DNA of 32,603 nt, taken from positions 1-32,603 of the forward strand of contig MPND01000039.1 of NCBI GenBank assembly GCA_002238855.1, written 5' to 3'. The translations under genes and the position numbers were made by a program. Positions 7,823-15,882 of the stretch are shown in pieces; position 1 is the stretch's first letter; every line of letters begins with the position of its first letter. Source of the DNA: SAR202 cluster bacterium bin90 (GTDB taxonomy: Bacteria; Chloroflexota; Dehalococcoidia; Lucifugimonadales; JADFKI01). Below the pieces are notes generated by a model. The model was not told the origin of the DNA. It ran no database searches and saw only the letters and a program-made list of their open reading frames with translations.

Positions 7823-9742
7823 ATGGACAGCCGCATCCTGGACAGGATCGACGCCCCAAGTGATCTCAACCCTCTGACACCTGACGAGTTGGCGCAAGTA
7901 GCCCAGGAAGTGCGCGACACCATCATTTCCGTTATCACAGAACGTGGCGGACATTTGGCATCCAACCTCGGCGTCATCGAACTCACGCTCGCGCTCCACC
8001 GTGTATTCGACAGCCCCAACGACAGCATCGTCTGGGACACGACCAACCAGCTTTATGCCCACAAACTAGTTACTGGTCGCCGCGACGAGTTCAGCGACAT
8101 CCGCCTCCAGGGCGGGATCTCGGGCTTTGGCGAGCCGAGCGAAAGCCCCCACGACACCCTCTGCGCCGGACATGCTGGCACAGGCCTGTCCATCGCTCTC
8201 GGCATCGCCCAGAGCGCAACCAATCGCGAGTCAGACACATGGACGATCGCCGTCGTTGGCGACGGTGCAATGACTTCTGGATCAAGCTTCGAAGCGCTCA
8301 ACAATATCGTTCATCTCAATCCGCAAAGGATGATTGTCGTTCTCAATGACAACGGCATGTCCATTTCGGAGAACATAGGCTTTCTCACCAACTGGCGAAA
8401 GCGCCTGATCACGCACCCGCAATATCAAGCAATGATTCGCCGCATGACGGATCTGTCCAAGAGGGTGCCAACTGGCGAACTCATTTACCAGCTAGTCAAG
8501 AGTCTCAACGATGGTGTCGAAAGTTTCATACTTCCCACGATGTTTTGGAACGAAATGGGCTTTCGGTATCTCGGACCCGTTGACGGGCACGACCTGACTC
8601 AGCTTGAAGACACCCTAAGGCAGGCAAAGCAGACAACAGGCGCCGTGCCTGTGATACATGTCGTTACACATAAAGGTCACGGCTACGAACCTGCCGAAGA
8701 CGACCCGGTCAAATTCCATCAGCCCAGTTCGCCTCTGGGATCATCCACCGGCGCTCCCACATACTCAAAAGTGTTTGCCCAGACTGTCAGCCGCCTGATG
8801 CGCGAAGACAACTCCGTGGTGGGCATCTCGGCAGCCATGTTGGAAGGCACCGGACTTGCTGAGGTTCGCGAGGAATTTCCGGACAGAGTCTTTGATGTCG
8901 GAATCGCCGAGCAGCATGCGGTAAGCATGGCGGCAGGAATGGCATCCACAGGACTCAATCCCTTCGTATCGATCTACTCCACATTCCTACAACGCGCATT
9001 CGATCAGGTGGTCCATGACGTCTGTCTGCAGAACCTTCCGGTCACTCTCATTGCGGACCGCGCAGGCATCGTCGGCGAGGACGGCAAGACCCATCATGGC
9101 GCCTTCGATCTTTCATATTTGCGATGCCTCCCTAACGCCGTGGTCGCCGCGCCGATAAATGAAAACGATTTGCAGCATCTCATACATACCGCATATCTGT
9201 ATCAAGGCCCATTTGCAATTCGCATCGCCAGAGGGACCGCCACGGGCACGCCTCTCGACGATGAGCTCAGGGAGATGCCGATCGGCAAAGGCTATGTGGT
9301 CAAAGAAGGTGGGGATGTGGCCATCTTCGCGCTGGGCAAGCCCGCCGGCGCCGCCCTTGAAGCAGCGGAAAGGCTTGCGGACTTTGGCATTGACTGCAGT
9401 GTTATCAACCCACTCTTCGTGAAGCCGCTCGACGTCGAGCTGATCCTGGACACGGCTCGCAAAACTCATCGCATTGTCACGATTGAGGAAAATGTCCTTG
9501 CGGGTGGATTCGGCTCCGCTGTCCTGGAAGTTCTCAGCGAGGCCGGTCTCGAGGATGTTTCGGTACATAGAATCGGCATGCCGGACTCCTTTGTAGAGCA
9601 TGGTACTGCTGAGGCCCAGCGCCACGAGCTTTACCTCGACGCAGATGGAATCGTTCAGCAGGTGCTGAGTGCCTTCTTTCCTGGCGGCCAACCCCTTACA
9701 ACTGGCAGTAAGTCCGACGAACGGACCGCCGCCGCCGACTAG
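7823..9742 (+). CDS. dxs: 1-deoxy-D-xylulose-5-phosphate synthase (divergent)
   Basis: Dxs condenses pyruvate and glyceraldehyde 3-phosphate to DXP with thiamine diphosphate, the first step of the MEP isoprenoid pathway, in the cytoplasm. The 639-residue length fits the family. Conserved elements are GGHLASNLG with the catalytic His44, the cofactor motif GDGAMTSG ending in LNDN, GPVDGHD, GHGYEPAEDDPVKFH, the glutamate of VGIAEQHAV and DRAGIVGEDGKTHHGAFD. Oddly, the usual WDVGHQ is WDTTNQ here, so the active-site His equivalent to E. coli His80 is Asn75, and GHSSTS is replaced by GHAGTG. The ATG at 7823 follows AGGAGA at a six-base spacing. Given the rest of the sequence, Dxs remains the best assignment, though activity should not be assumed. 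Confidence 0.9.
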   Translation: MDSRILDRIDAPSDLNPLTPDELAQVAQEVRDTIISVITERGGHLASNLGVIELTLALHRVFDSPNDSIVWDTTNQLYAHKLVTGRRDEFSDIRLQGGISGFGEPSESPHDTLCAGHAGTGLSIALGIAQSATNRESDTWTIAVVGDGAMTSGSSFEALNNIVHLNPQRMIVVLNDNGMSISENIGFLTNWRKRLITHPQYQAMIRRMTDLSKRVPTGELIYQLVKSLNDGVESFILPTMFWNEMGFRYLGPVDGHDLTQLEDTLRQAKQTTGAVPVIHVVTHKGHGYEPAEDDPVKFHQPSSPLGSSTGAPTYSKVFAQTVSRLMREDNSVVGISAAMLEGTGLAEVREEFPDRVFDVGIAEQHAVSMAAGMASTGLNPFVSIYSTFLQRAFDQVVHDVCLQNLPVTLIADRAGIVGEDGKTHHGAFDLSYLRCLPNAVVAAPINENDLQHLIHTAYLYQGPFAIRIARGTATGTPLDDELREMPIGKGYVVKEGGDVAIFALGKPAGAALEAAERLADFGIDCSVINPLFVKPLDVELILDTARKTHRIVTIEENVLAGGFGSAVLEVLSEAGLEDVSVHRIGMPDSFVEHGTAEAQRHELYLDADGIVQQVLSAFFPGGQPLTTGSKSDERTAAAD

Positions 9743-9901
9743 ACCTCATAACCCCATTTGCCTCCTCTGCACTTCCTCCTGCTAAATGGATAACAGGCAC
9801 TTCGTTCTCTCTTTTTCACTGTAGTCGCGTGCCGCTTCCGAACGCCGACACGTCTGTCAGAATGCGGCTTCTACCCATTCGCCGTCACATTCCGCGCCCA
9901 T

Positions 9902-9929
9902 TTGCGCTATCATATATATAGATTATAGT
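9902..9929 (+). promoter_or_regulatory. Promoter candidate for the spondin-domain gene
   Basis: TTGCGC (9902-9907) and TATAGT (9924-9929) are 16 bases apart within an AT-rich patch. A start near 9936 would give a leader of about 150 bases containing the three hairpins that follow. Confidence 0.4.
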
Positions 9930-9956
9930 TTATTTAACACTTAAAACAGGGTTCTT

Positions 9957-9994
9957 GCAGTTATATGCATTCTTGTATTGAATCGTATAACTGC
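9957..9994 (+). other. Inverted repeat in the leader of the spondin-domain gene
   Basis: GCAGTTATA (9957-9965) and TATAACTGC (9986-9994) are perfect nine-base arms. Inside them ATTC and GAAT can extend the stem after a small internal bulge. It may be an operator or an RNA hairpin; there is no clear U-run for termination. Confidence 0.5.
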
Positions 9995-10021
9995 GCTAAC
10001 TGGCAATGTGAGAGGTCTGGG

Positions 10022-10054
10022 CTGTGGATTGCGCGCACCACAGACTAGAAGTCT
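10022..10054 (+). other. Pair of short hairpins just upstream of the spondin-domain gene
   Basis: CTGTGG/CCACAG (10022-10027 with 10038-10043) and AGACT/AGTCT (10042-10046 with 10050-10054) share two bases, so they are adjacent or mutually exclusive. They end about 20 bases before the ribosome site, which would let them affect translation. Confidence 0.35.
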
Positions 10055-10088
10055 CAGACGATGATGATGGGAAATGGAGGTTGTGGAA

Positions 10089-10778
10089 GTGAAGAAGAAA
10101 CTGATAATCATACTCGCGGTAGTAGCCGCACTGGCAACCCTCTCCGTAGGTGTCGCCGCAGGAACATCGCGCTATAGCTCATCTGGCGGAATCGACTATG
10201 AGGTGTCAGTTACCAACTTGATGCCCGGGCAGATTCTGTCCCCGATTGTAGTAGCGACTCACACAAAGGACAACGCGCCCCTATTCTCTTTAGGGCAACC
10301 TTCAAGTGCTGAACTCGCTGCCATGGCTGAGGACGCGGACACTTCAGGGCTTATGGCCCTCTGGTCCGACAACGACGAGGTTAATGATCTGCAGGTCCTT
10401 ACGCTTGACGATGGCCCCATACCACCCGGCCAGACCGCTATGGGAGTCGTGAATGTTGACGGCGAAGCGACACGCCTGTCTCTCGCCAGCATGTTGGTCA
10501 GCACCAACGACGGGTTCATATCCTTAAACGGCATGAGCTTAGTTGGCGTGGTTGACCGATCTGTTCGAGTGCCGGTGTATGACTCCGGCAGCGAGGCAAA
10601 CAGCGAGAATTGCGACTTCATCCCCGGTCCTCCGTGCGGCAACCATCTGCACGACGACTCTGGGGCCGAGGGTTTCGTCCATATTCACTCGGGCGTACAC
10701 GGCGGTGGCGGCTTGACTCCGTCGCTACATGACTGGCACAACCCTGCTGCGCTAATAACTATCAAGAGAAAGTTCTAA
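10089..10778 (+). CDS. Exported spondin-domain protein
   Basis: This secreted protein is made almost entirely of one spondin_N-type domain. The N-terminus, beginning MKKKLIII, is a typical Sec signal peptide with a likely cut near VGVAAG. The domain shows the family landmarks in order: YEVSVTNLMPGQILSPIVVATH, split as YEVSVTNL and PGQILSPIVVATH, then LFSLGQPS, LSLASMLVSTNDGFISLNG, a PVYDSGSEANSE segment, two Cys around FIPGPPCG, and EGFVHIHSGVHGGG. I prefer GTG at 10089 because GGAGG lies eight bases upstream; the in-frame ATG at 10074 would add five residues. In animals the domain is found in extracellular matrix proteins; its role in bacteria is unclear, and surface or extracellular binding is a guess. 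Confidence 0.85.
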   Translation: MKKKLIIILAVVAALATLSVGVAAGTSRYSSSGGIDYEVSVTNLMPGQILSPIVVATHTKDNAPLFSLGQPSSAELAAMAEDADTSGLMALWSDNDEVNDLQVLTLDDGPIPPGQTAMGVVNVDGEATRLSLASMLVSTNDGFISLNGMSLVGVVDRSVRVPVYDSGSEANSENCDFIPGPPCGNHLHDDSGAEGFVHIHSGVHGGGGLTPSLHDWHNPAALITIKRKF

Positions 10779-10851
10779 CTTATCGACTGCGCGCATAATA
10801 ATCGGTAGTAGGCATTGAATCTGCCGAGTTCTGAAAGACTCAGACATAAAA

Positions 10852-10886
10852 CGACCCGCCTCGCTGTTCAGTAGTGAGGCGGGTCG
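10852..10886. terminator. Bidirectional terminator-like hairpin between convergent genes
   Basis: A 14-bp stem (10852-10865 with 10873-10886, one wobble position) with a seven-base loop sits between the convergent spondin-domain and HlyD-like genes. On the minus strand it is followed by GTTTTATG, a U-rich run, so it should end the HlyD-like transcript best; on the plus strand the run is weaker. Confidence 0.8.
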
Positions 10887-10945
10887 CACTATATCAATAA
10901 TGTCTGCTCACGATTCACGTTATCGGTATAGCAGTCTGGCAGTTA

Positions 10946-12931
10946 TTACTTTCGGATTGATGCGGTCATACCCCAGCGCAGTCTCGGGTCGTTGCCACTT
11001 AGCCGCACATCGGCAGAATAGGTAACCGCCCCTTGCATCTCCTCCCCAAGCCGGCTAATCCTCGAAATCGTTCCGCTCATTTCGAGGTCGGGCAGAGCGT
11101 CAAACACCACACTGACATTGTCACCCTCTCCTAGGTTCACAACACTGAGTTCGTCGAGGTCAACAGTAACCAGCTCCCACTCGGATGTGTCTGCGAGACT
11201 CATCACGAATTGCCGCGGGGCAACTTCTTCTCCCGCATCGACATTTAGCCCAACGATCACGCCGCTGAACGGAGCGCGCAACTCAGTGTCCGCAAGGGCT
11301 ATGCTCGCAGCTTCCAAGGCGGTCTCGGCTGCCGTCACCCTTAACTCTGCAGCGGCGACGCGGGCTTCTCTGCGCTCCTCATCCAGAGGGTCGCGCCCTG
11401 ACTCCAGCTTGGATACCAGCAACTCCGCGTCCTCTACCTGCTGCTCAGCAAGCGCAATTTCCTGAGCATCCGGCCTCAAGTCTGCGAGAGCAGCTCTCGC
11501 CGATTCTAGTTTCGCCTCTGCTTGCGCGACCTCCGCTTCGTCCGCGAAATCAAGCAATACCTGTAATCCTGCCTGTGCGGCATTCAAATCAGACTGTATC
11601 TTTGCGGCGCTTGCCTGAAGACGTCCAGATTGTGCAATTTCAACTGCTCGTTCGGCATCCTCAAGCCGATTGCGGGCACCCACCAGCTTATTCTCCGCTG
11701 CCTGTACCGCAGACATTCCGTCCTTCTCGGCAGTGATGTAATTCTCTCGCGCTGCCGAGAATGCACGCCAGGCGTCCTCATACTCCCTTTCGACACATCG
11801 CATCCCACGGGGGACGATGACATCCTGGCAGGTAATCATGTGTGCCCTGTATGGTCCAAGACCAAGCATCCCAAACAGCTTCAATTCGTTCCAACGCGTT
11901 GCTGGGTCGTCTTCCAACACATTGTTGGGGAAGGAGAGGTTATCGCGATCAAATACAGTCTCCAAGTCAACTCCCCACTCCTCGAAGAGCGTGTTCGGGT
12001 CCTTGTGTAATTCGGCGGCGGTCAATTGAATCCCCAGGTAGTGATTATGCACCGAGCGCCAGTGATACTCCGCGTCAAGGTAGGCATCCTGAAAAACCCG
12101 GTTGGCTTCCGCGGTCTCGACAACAGTCACCTCTAGGTCTCTCTCTGCATTTGCAAGGAGCGCCGTAGCGACCGTCACGGCATCCTGTGCGTCCTGCACT
12201 ATTTCTTCGAAGTCTTGCGCATCCTCGAGGGCATTCTGCAAATCCAGAATCGCAAGCTGCGCATTCGCGATTCGCGCCTCACGCGCTGCGACACTTGCGC
12301 GACTGTCCGCCGTTCCGGGTATATTGGCGCTGCTCGCCACGCCCCTCGCTATCAATAGGGCCTCTGCCGCCTGCTCTACTCCAAGTTCCGCTCTCGCCAC
12401 TGCTTCCGCGTATTTCGCCTCCAGCACGGCGCCCTCCGCGCTCACGGACGCGCCTGGCCTCCGATTCGCCCCGGAAAGATGCAGATGCCGCTCCCTTGCG
12501 CCCTGAAGCGCAGATCGTGCCTGTTCGAGCCTTCCTGGACGGGATTCGTCGTCAATCTCTCGTTCTTTCTCGATGGCAATCTTCAGAGTTTCCACATCGG
12601 CGCGGGCGCTCGCTATCGCGTTCTCGGCCCTCTCGAGTGCAAACTCCGCATTGGTGGCATCGAGCTTGACCAGAAGCTGCCCCTCTTCGACGGCATCATT
12701 CTCCCTAACCAGCACATCACTGACCATCCCACCGCTCGGCATTCCGAGGCCGGCGCTGCGAATTGGCACAACAACCGCGTCAGCACGCACCACAGGGGCC
12801 GTGCTCACTGGTATTACACTGGCATCGCCCTCGCCTGATCCATCGTCGCGCATTATAAAGAACACCACCGCCGCAACCACAATGGCAGCCACAACGACAA
12901 CCGCAACAATTCCCACAACCAGTCTATTCAA
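10946..12931 (-). CDS. Large HlyD/RND-type periplasmic adaptor (membrane fusion) protein
   Basis: The protein is 661 residues with a single N-terminal membrane helix and a domain order of the membrane-fusion family: a first lipoyl half-motif (GGMVSDVLVRENDAVEEGQLLVKLD, around residues 65-90), very long Ala/Glu-rich coiled coils, the second half (APFSGVIVGLNVDAGEEVAP) and a C-terminal beta barrel. Typical members are 350-450 residues. The excess comes from extended coiled coil and an interrupting segment of about 100 residues containing two Cys (ITCQDVIVPRGMRC). The TTG at 12931 is preferred because GGAAGGAG precedes it by seven bases; an in-frame ATG at 13000 would add 23 residues. No transporter ATPase or permease gene lies beside it, so its partner is unknown. 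Confidence 0.82.
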   Translation of the reverse strand: MNRLVVGIVAVVVVAAIVVAAVVFFIMRDDGSGEGDASVIPVSTAPVVRADAVVVPIRSAGLGMPSGGMVSDVLVRENDAVEEGQLLVKLDATNAEFALERAENAIASARADVETLKIAIEKEREIDDESRPGRLEQARSALQGARERHLHLSGANRRPGASVSAEGAVLEAKYAEAVARAELGVEQAAEALLIARGVASSANIPGTADSRASVAAREARIANAQLAILDLQNALEDAQDFEEIVQDAQDAVTVATALLANAERDLEVTVVETAEANRVFQDAYLDAEYHWRSVHNHYLGIQLTAAELHKDPNTLFEEWGVDLETVFDRDNLSFPNNVLEDDPATRWNELKLFGMLGLGPYRAHMITCQDVIVPRGMRCVEREYEDAWRAFSAARENYITAEKDGMSAVQAAENKLVGARNRLEDAERAVEIAQSGRLQASAAKIQSDLNAAQAGLQVLLDFADEAEVAQAEAKLESARAALADLRPDAQEIALAEQQVEDAELLVSKLESGRDPLDEERREARVAAAELRVTAAETALEAASIALADTELRAPFSGVIVGLNVDAGEEVAPRQFVMSLADTSEWELVTVDLDELSVVNLGEGDNVSVVFDALPDLEMSGTISRISRLGEEMQGAVTYSADVRLSGNDPRLRWGMTASIRK

Positions 12932-13051
12932 CAGAGATCTCCTTCCGATGCGCCGGCGTGAGCTGTCAGCAGCATCCTGCCATTGGGACGCAGCACACAT
13001 TACTTTGCTGCAGCATGCCCAAAACCTTACAACAGGTGGCTCAATCCACTA

Positions 13052-13081
13052 ATCTTACGACCACCTCCACTCCAAAGTAAA
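13052..13081 (-). promoter_or_regulatory. Promoter candidate for the HlyD-like gene
   Basis: On the minus strand TTTACT (13076-13081) and TAAGAT (13052-13057) are 18 bases apart, about 120 bases upstream of the preferred TTG start. The -10 match is good and the -35 match moderate. Confidence 0.35.
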
Positions 13082-13172
13082 TGCAATATATGAACCTAGA
13101 ACACTGAAATCTATGTCACTTTTGGCATACTCCGCACTCTCCGAGTCGGTGGTAAGACAGCGCGAGACGCCG

Positions 13173-13178
13173 TATAAT
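13173..13178 (+). promoter_or_regulatory. -10 box for the pxpABC operon
   Basis: A perfect TATAAT lies 53 bases before the pxpA ATG. No good -35 box stands at the right distance, so an activator may be needed or the true promoter may lie elsewhere in the gap from the divergent HlyD-like gene. Confidence 0.4.
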
Positions 13179-13231
13179 TGCATTCCAGACGAGAAGGTTT
13201 CGCCGAGCAGCGCACAGACAGGGAGCAGACT

Positions 13232-13999
13232 ATGGGAGCTAAGATCGACTTCAATTGCGACATGGGCGAGAGTTTTGGCATGTACAAGATGGGATTCGAC
13301 GAGGAGGTAATCAAGCACATCACCTCCGCAAACATCGCCTGCGGCTTCCACGCCGGAGATCCAATGTGGATGCGCCACACTGTTAACCTCGCCGAGAAAC
13401 ACGGCGTCGCAATAGGTGCGCACCCTAGCTTCCCTGACCTCAATGGGTTTGGTCGCCGCAACATGGTTGTATCTCCCGACGAGGCAAGAAACGACATCGC
13501 GTATCAGGTGGGAGCGTTGCAGGCATTCACCGCCGGAAAGAAGCTCCAGCATGTCAAGCCACACGGGGCAATGTACAACATGGCAGTCAACGACGGGGCC
13601 CTCGCGCAAGCCATCTGCGATTCCATGCTAGAAGTTGACTCCGACATGATTCTCATCGCCCTTGCTGGCTCGCGCTGGATTGACATTGCCGAGGACATGG
13701 GCTTGAAGGTAGCCCGTGAAATATTCGCCGATCGCGCCCTCAATCCAGACGGCACACTCGTATCCCGTTCGCAGCCGGGTTCTGTCATACACGATACGGG
13801 CGAAGTCGTAGAGCGCAGCATCCGAATGATAACTGAAGGCAAAGCAACAGCCATCAGTGGTGAGGAGATAGAGGTGCAAGCCGATAGTCTCTGCTTGCAT
13901 GGGGACACGCCCGGCGCAGTTGAGATGGCGTCGGCGCTCAAGCGCGAGCTTGAGGCCGCCGGTGTCGAGATACTGCCGCTCGGCAAGATTCTGGAATAG
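13232..13999 (+). CDS. pxpA: 5-oxoprolinase subunit A (LamB/YcsF family)
   Basis: PxpA works with PxpB and PxpC in ATP-dependent cleavage of 5-oxoproline (pyroglutamate) to glutamate, which clears a damage product of glutamine and glutathione metabolism. The 255-residue sequence shows the full family pattern: DFNCDMGESFG at the N-terminus, IACGFHAGDP, GAHPSFPDLNGFGRR, VKPHGAMYN, FADRALNPDGTLVSRSQPG and LCLHGDTPGAVEMA. The ATG at 13232 is preceded by AGGGAG at a six-base spacing, and the upstream in-frame extension to 13178 lacks family residues. It is the first gene of a pxpABC operon. Confidence 0.96.
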   Translation: MGAKIDFNCDMGESFGMYKMGFDEEVIKHITSANIACGFHAGDPMWMRHTVNLAEKHGVAIGAHPSFPDLNGFGRRNMVVSPDEARNDIAYQVGALQAFTAGKKLQHVKPHGAMYNMAVNDGALAQAICDSMLEVDSDMILIALAGSRWIDIAEDMGLKVAREIFADRALNPDGTLVSRSQPGSVIHDTGEVVERSIRMITEGKATAISGEEIEVQADSLCLHGDTPGAVEMASALKRELEAAGVEILPLGKILE

Positions 14000-14004
14000 C
14001 CGCC

Positions 14005-14736
14005 GTGATCTACGACAAGCCGAAATTCTTCCCCGCCGGCGACATGGCGCTGGTCGCCGAACTGGGGGACGCGATCAGCCCCGAAATAAACCGCAAGGTG
14101 CGGAGCCTTACTGATGCCCTGGAACAAGACAGCATCCCTGGAGTCTTCGACTTCCTACCTACATATCGCTCAGTGCTCGTGTATTACGACCCAATCATCA
14201 TCGGATCAGTGGAAGTGCAGACTGCAATCGCCGAACTCCTCGAAAGCGCGAGTGAAGTCTATTCCGGCGCCCGGCACATCGTCCATATCCCAACCCTGTA
14301 TGGCGGCGATATGGGACCCGACATTGAATTCGTGGCGCAGCATAACGGTATCGACGAGCAGGAAGTCATACGAATCCACAGCGGCGCCGACTATCTCGTC
14401 TATATGATGGGATTCAGCCCCGGATTCGCATACCTCGGGGGCCTAGACGAGCAGCTCGCAACCCCGCGATTGCAGTCCCCACGCACCGAAATACCCGCGG
14501 GCGCGGTCGGAATCGCAGAGACGCAGACCGGCGTGTATCCGGTACCAAGCCCCGGCGGCTGGCAGCTAATCGGTAGGACTCCGCTTCGCCTATTCGACCC
14601 GACCCGCGACCAACCTGTATTGCTGAGTGCGGGCGATTATGTGCGTTTCGTGCCAATCAAATCGCAGGAGGAATACCTATACATCGTGAAGCAAGTCGAA
14701 TCGGGCGATTATCTTGTAACGGAATCAACTGAATAA
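14005..14736 (+). CDS. pxpB: 5-oxoprolinase subunit B (KipI-like)
   Basis: This is the PxpB/KipI family partner of PxpC in the oxoprolinase complex, 243 residues. The C-terminal cyclophilin-like domain carries FSPGFAYLGGLDEQL, TEIPAGAVGIAETQTGVYP and SPGGWQLIGRTP. It starts with GTG at 14005, five bases after the pxpA stop, and its TAA shares one base with the ATG of pxpC (TAATG), so the three genes are translationally linked. In Bacillus the homologue KipI also inhibits a sporulation kinase, but this gene order points to the oxoprolinase role. Confidence 0.96.
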   Translation: MIYDKPKFFPAGDMALVAELGDAISPEINRKVRSLTDALEQDSIPGVFDFLPTYRSVLVYYDPIIIGSVEVQTAIAELLESASEVYSGARHIVHIPTLYGGDMGPDIEFVAQHNGIDEQEVIRIHSGADYLVYMMGFSPGFAYLGGLDEQLATPRLQSPRTEIPAGAVGIAETQTGVYPVPSPGGWQLIGRTPLRLFDPTRDQPVLLSAGDYVRFVPIKSQEEYLYIVKQVESGDYLVTESTE

Positions 14737-15860
14737 TGAGCACACCCACACTGAAAATAATTCAGCCAGGCATGCTGTCCACCATCCAAGACAGGGGGCG
14801 CTTCGGCTATCAACGTTTCGGGATGCCCACCGCAGGCGCAATGGATACCTTCGCCCTGCGCGCCGCTAACCTTCTGCTCGGCAACGATGACAGTGCCGCC
14901 TGCATCGAGGTTACCGTCTTGGGGCCTCGGATGGAGTTACTCACCGACACAACATTTGCCGTCACCGGGGCAAACGTATCGCCACGATTGAACGGCGAAC
15001 CGGTTCCAATGTGGCAGCCAGTCACCGCGAAAGAAGGAAGCAGGCTAGAATTTCGTAGTCCTAAGGACGGAATGCGCGCTTATTTAGCGGTCACTGGCGG
15101 CATCGATGTTCCACTCATCATGGGAAGTCGCGCTACCTACATGAAGACTGCATTGGGCGGCATTGACGGAAGGCCGCTCCGGACTGGGGACATTCTCAAC
15201 GCCTTCAACGAAGAAGCGCCAACACCGACTACGCAATGCTCATTTCCACAGGAAGCCATCCCGAATTACGGCAGCAGCCACAAACTCAGAGTCGTTCTCG
15301 GACCGCAGCATGCAGCCTTCACGCAAGCAGGAATCGACACTTTCCTGCAAGAGACATACACCGTATCCATCAACTCCGACCGCATGGGGTACAGAATGGA
15401 GGGCCCGCCGATTGAGCATACCGATGGCCCCGATGTCATCTCCGATGGGACGCCACTCGGCACAATTCAGATCCCCGGAGACGGCCAGCCAATCATCCTT
15501 CTCGCTGACAGAGGCACCACAGGCGGTTACACAAAAATCGCCACAGTCATCAGTCCCGACCTAAGCAAGGTTGCCCAGGCAATGCCCGGCCATACCGTAA
15601 CATTCGAAGCAGTATCAATCGAAGAGGCGCAGGAGGCATACCGCAGGCAGGAGGTATTACTGGACTCCATCCGAAACTCAGCCCTTCCTCGCCTGTCTCT
15701 CGTATTGGGCGACGCCATCTCTGATATACTTGGCGACGGTGGCAAGCCGCTTCGGGTGCCGTCAACGGCGGACGCACCATCAGCCTCACTTCGCGGCACG
15801 GCAAAGGTGGGCGGCAATAAGTTTGAGTTCGACATTCGAGTCAGTCGTGTGGACGACTGA
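14736..15860 (+). CDS. pxpC: 5-oxoprolinase subunit C (KipA-like, biotin-dependent carboxyltransferase family)
   Basis: The 374-residue protein is a complete PxpC. Landmarks are QDRGRFGYQRFGMPTAGAMD near the N-terminus, AANLLLGNDDSAACIEVT, YLAVTGGIDVP, LRVVLGPQH, SINSDRMGYRMEGPP, ISDGTPLGTIQIPGDGQPI and LLADRGTTGGYTKIATV. It overlaps pxpB by one base. With PxpA and PxpB it forms the cytoplasmic oxoprolinase complex. A ketopantoate-reductase-like gene follows after 22 bases and probably belongs to the same transcript. Confidence 0.96.
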   Translation: MSTPTLKIIQPGMLSTIQDRGRFGYQRFGMPTAGAMDTFALRAANLLLGNDDSAACIEVTVLGPRMELLTDTTFAVTGANVSPRLNGEPVPMWQPVTAKEGSRLEFRSPKDGMRAYLAVTGGIDVPLIMGSRATYMKTALGGIDGRPLRTGDILNAFNEEAPTPTTQCSFPQEAIPNYGSSHKLRVVLGPQHAAFTQAGIDTFLQETYTVSINSDRMGYRMEGPPIEHTDGPDVISDGTPLGTIQIPGDGQPIILLADRGTTGGYTKIATVISPDLSKVAQAMPGHTVTFEAVSIEEAQEAYRRQEVLLDSIRNSALPRLSLVLGDAISDILGDGGKPLRVPSTADAPSASLRGTAKVGGNKFEFDIRVSRVDD

Positions 15861-15882
15861 AACAACAGGCAAGGAGTAATTG

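Larger units (their letters stand above)
9743..10088. other. Intergenic region and leader upstream of the spondin-domain gene
   Basis: About 345 bases. The first 150 hold nothing recognisable. An AT-rich stretch at 9902-9950 carries a promoter candidate, and three hairpins follow before the gene, listed separately. Confidence 0.6.
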
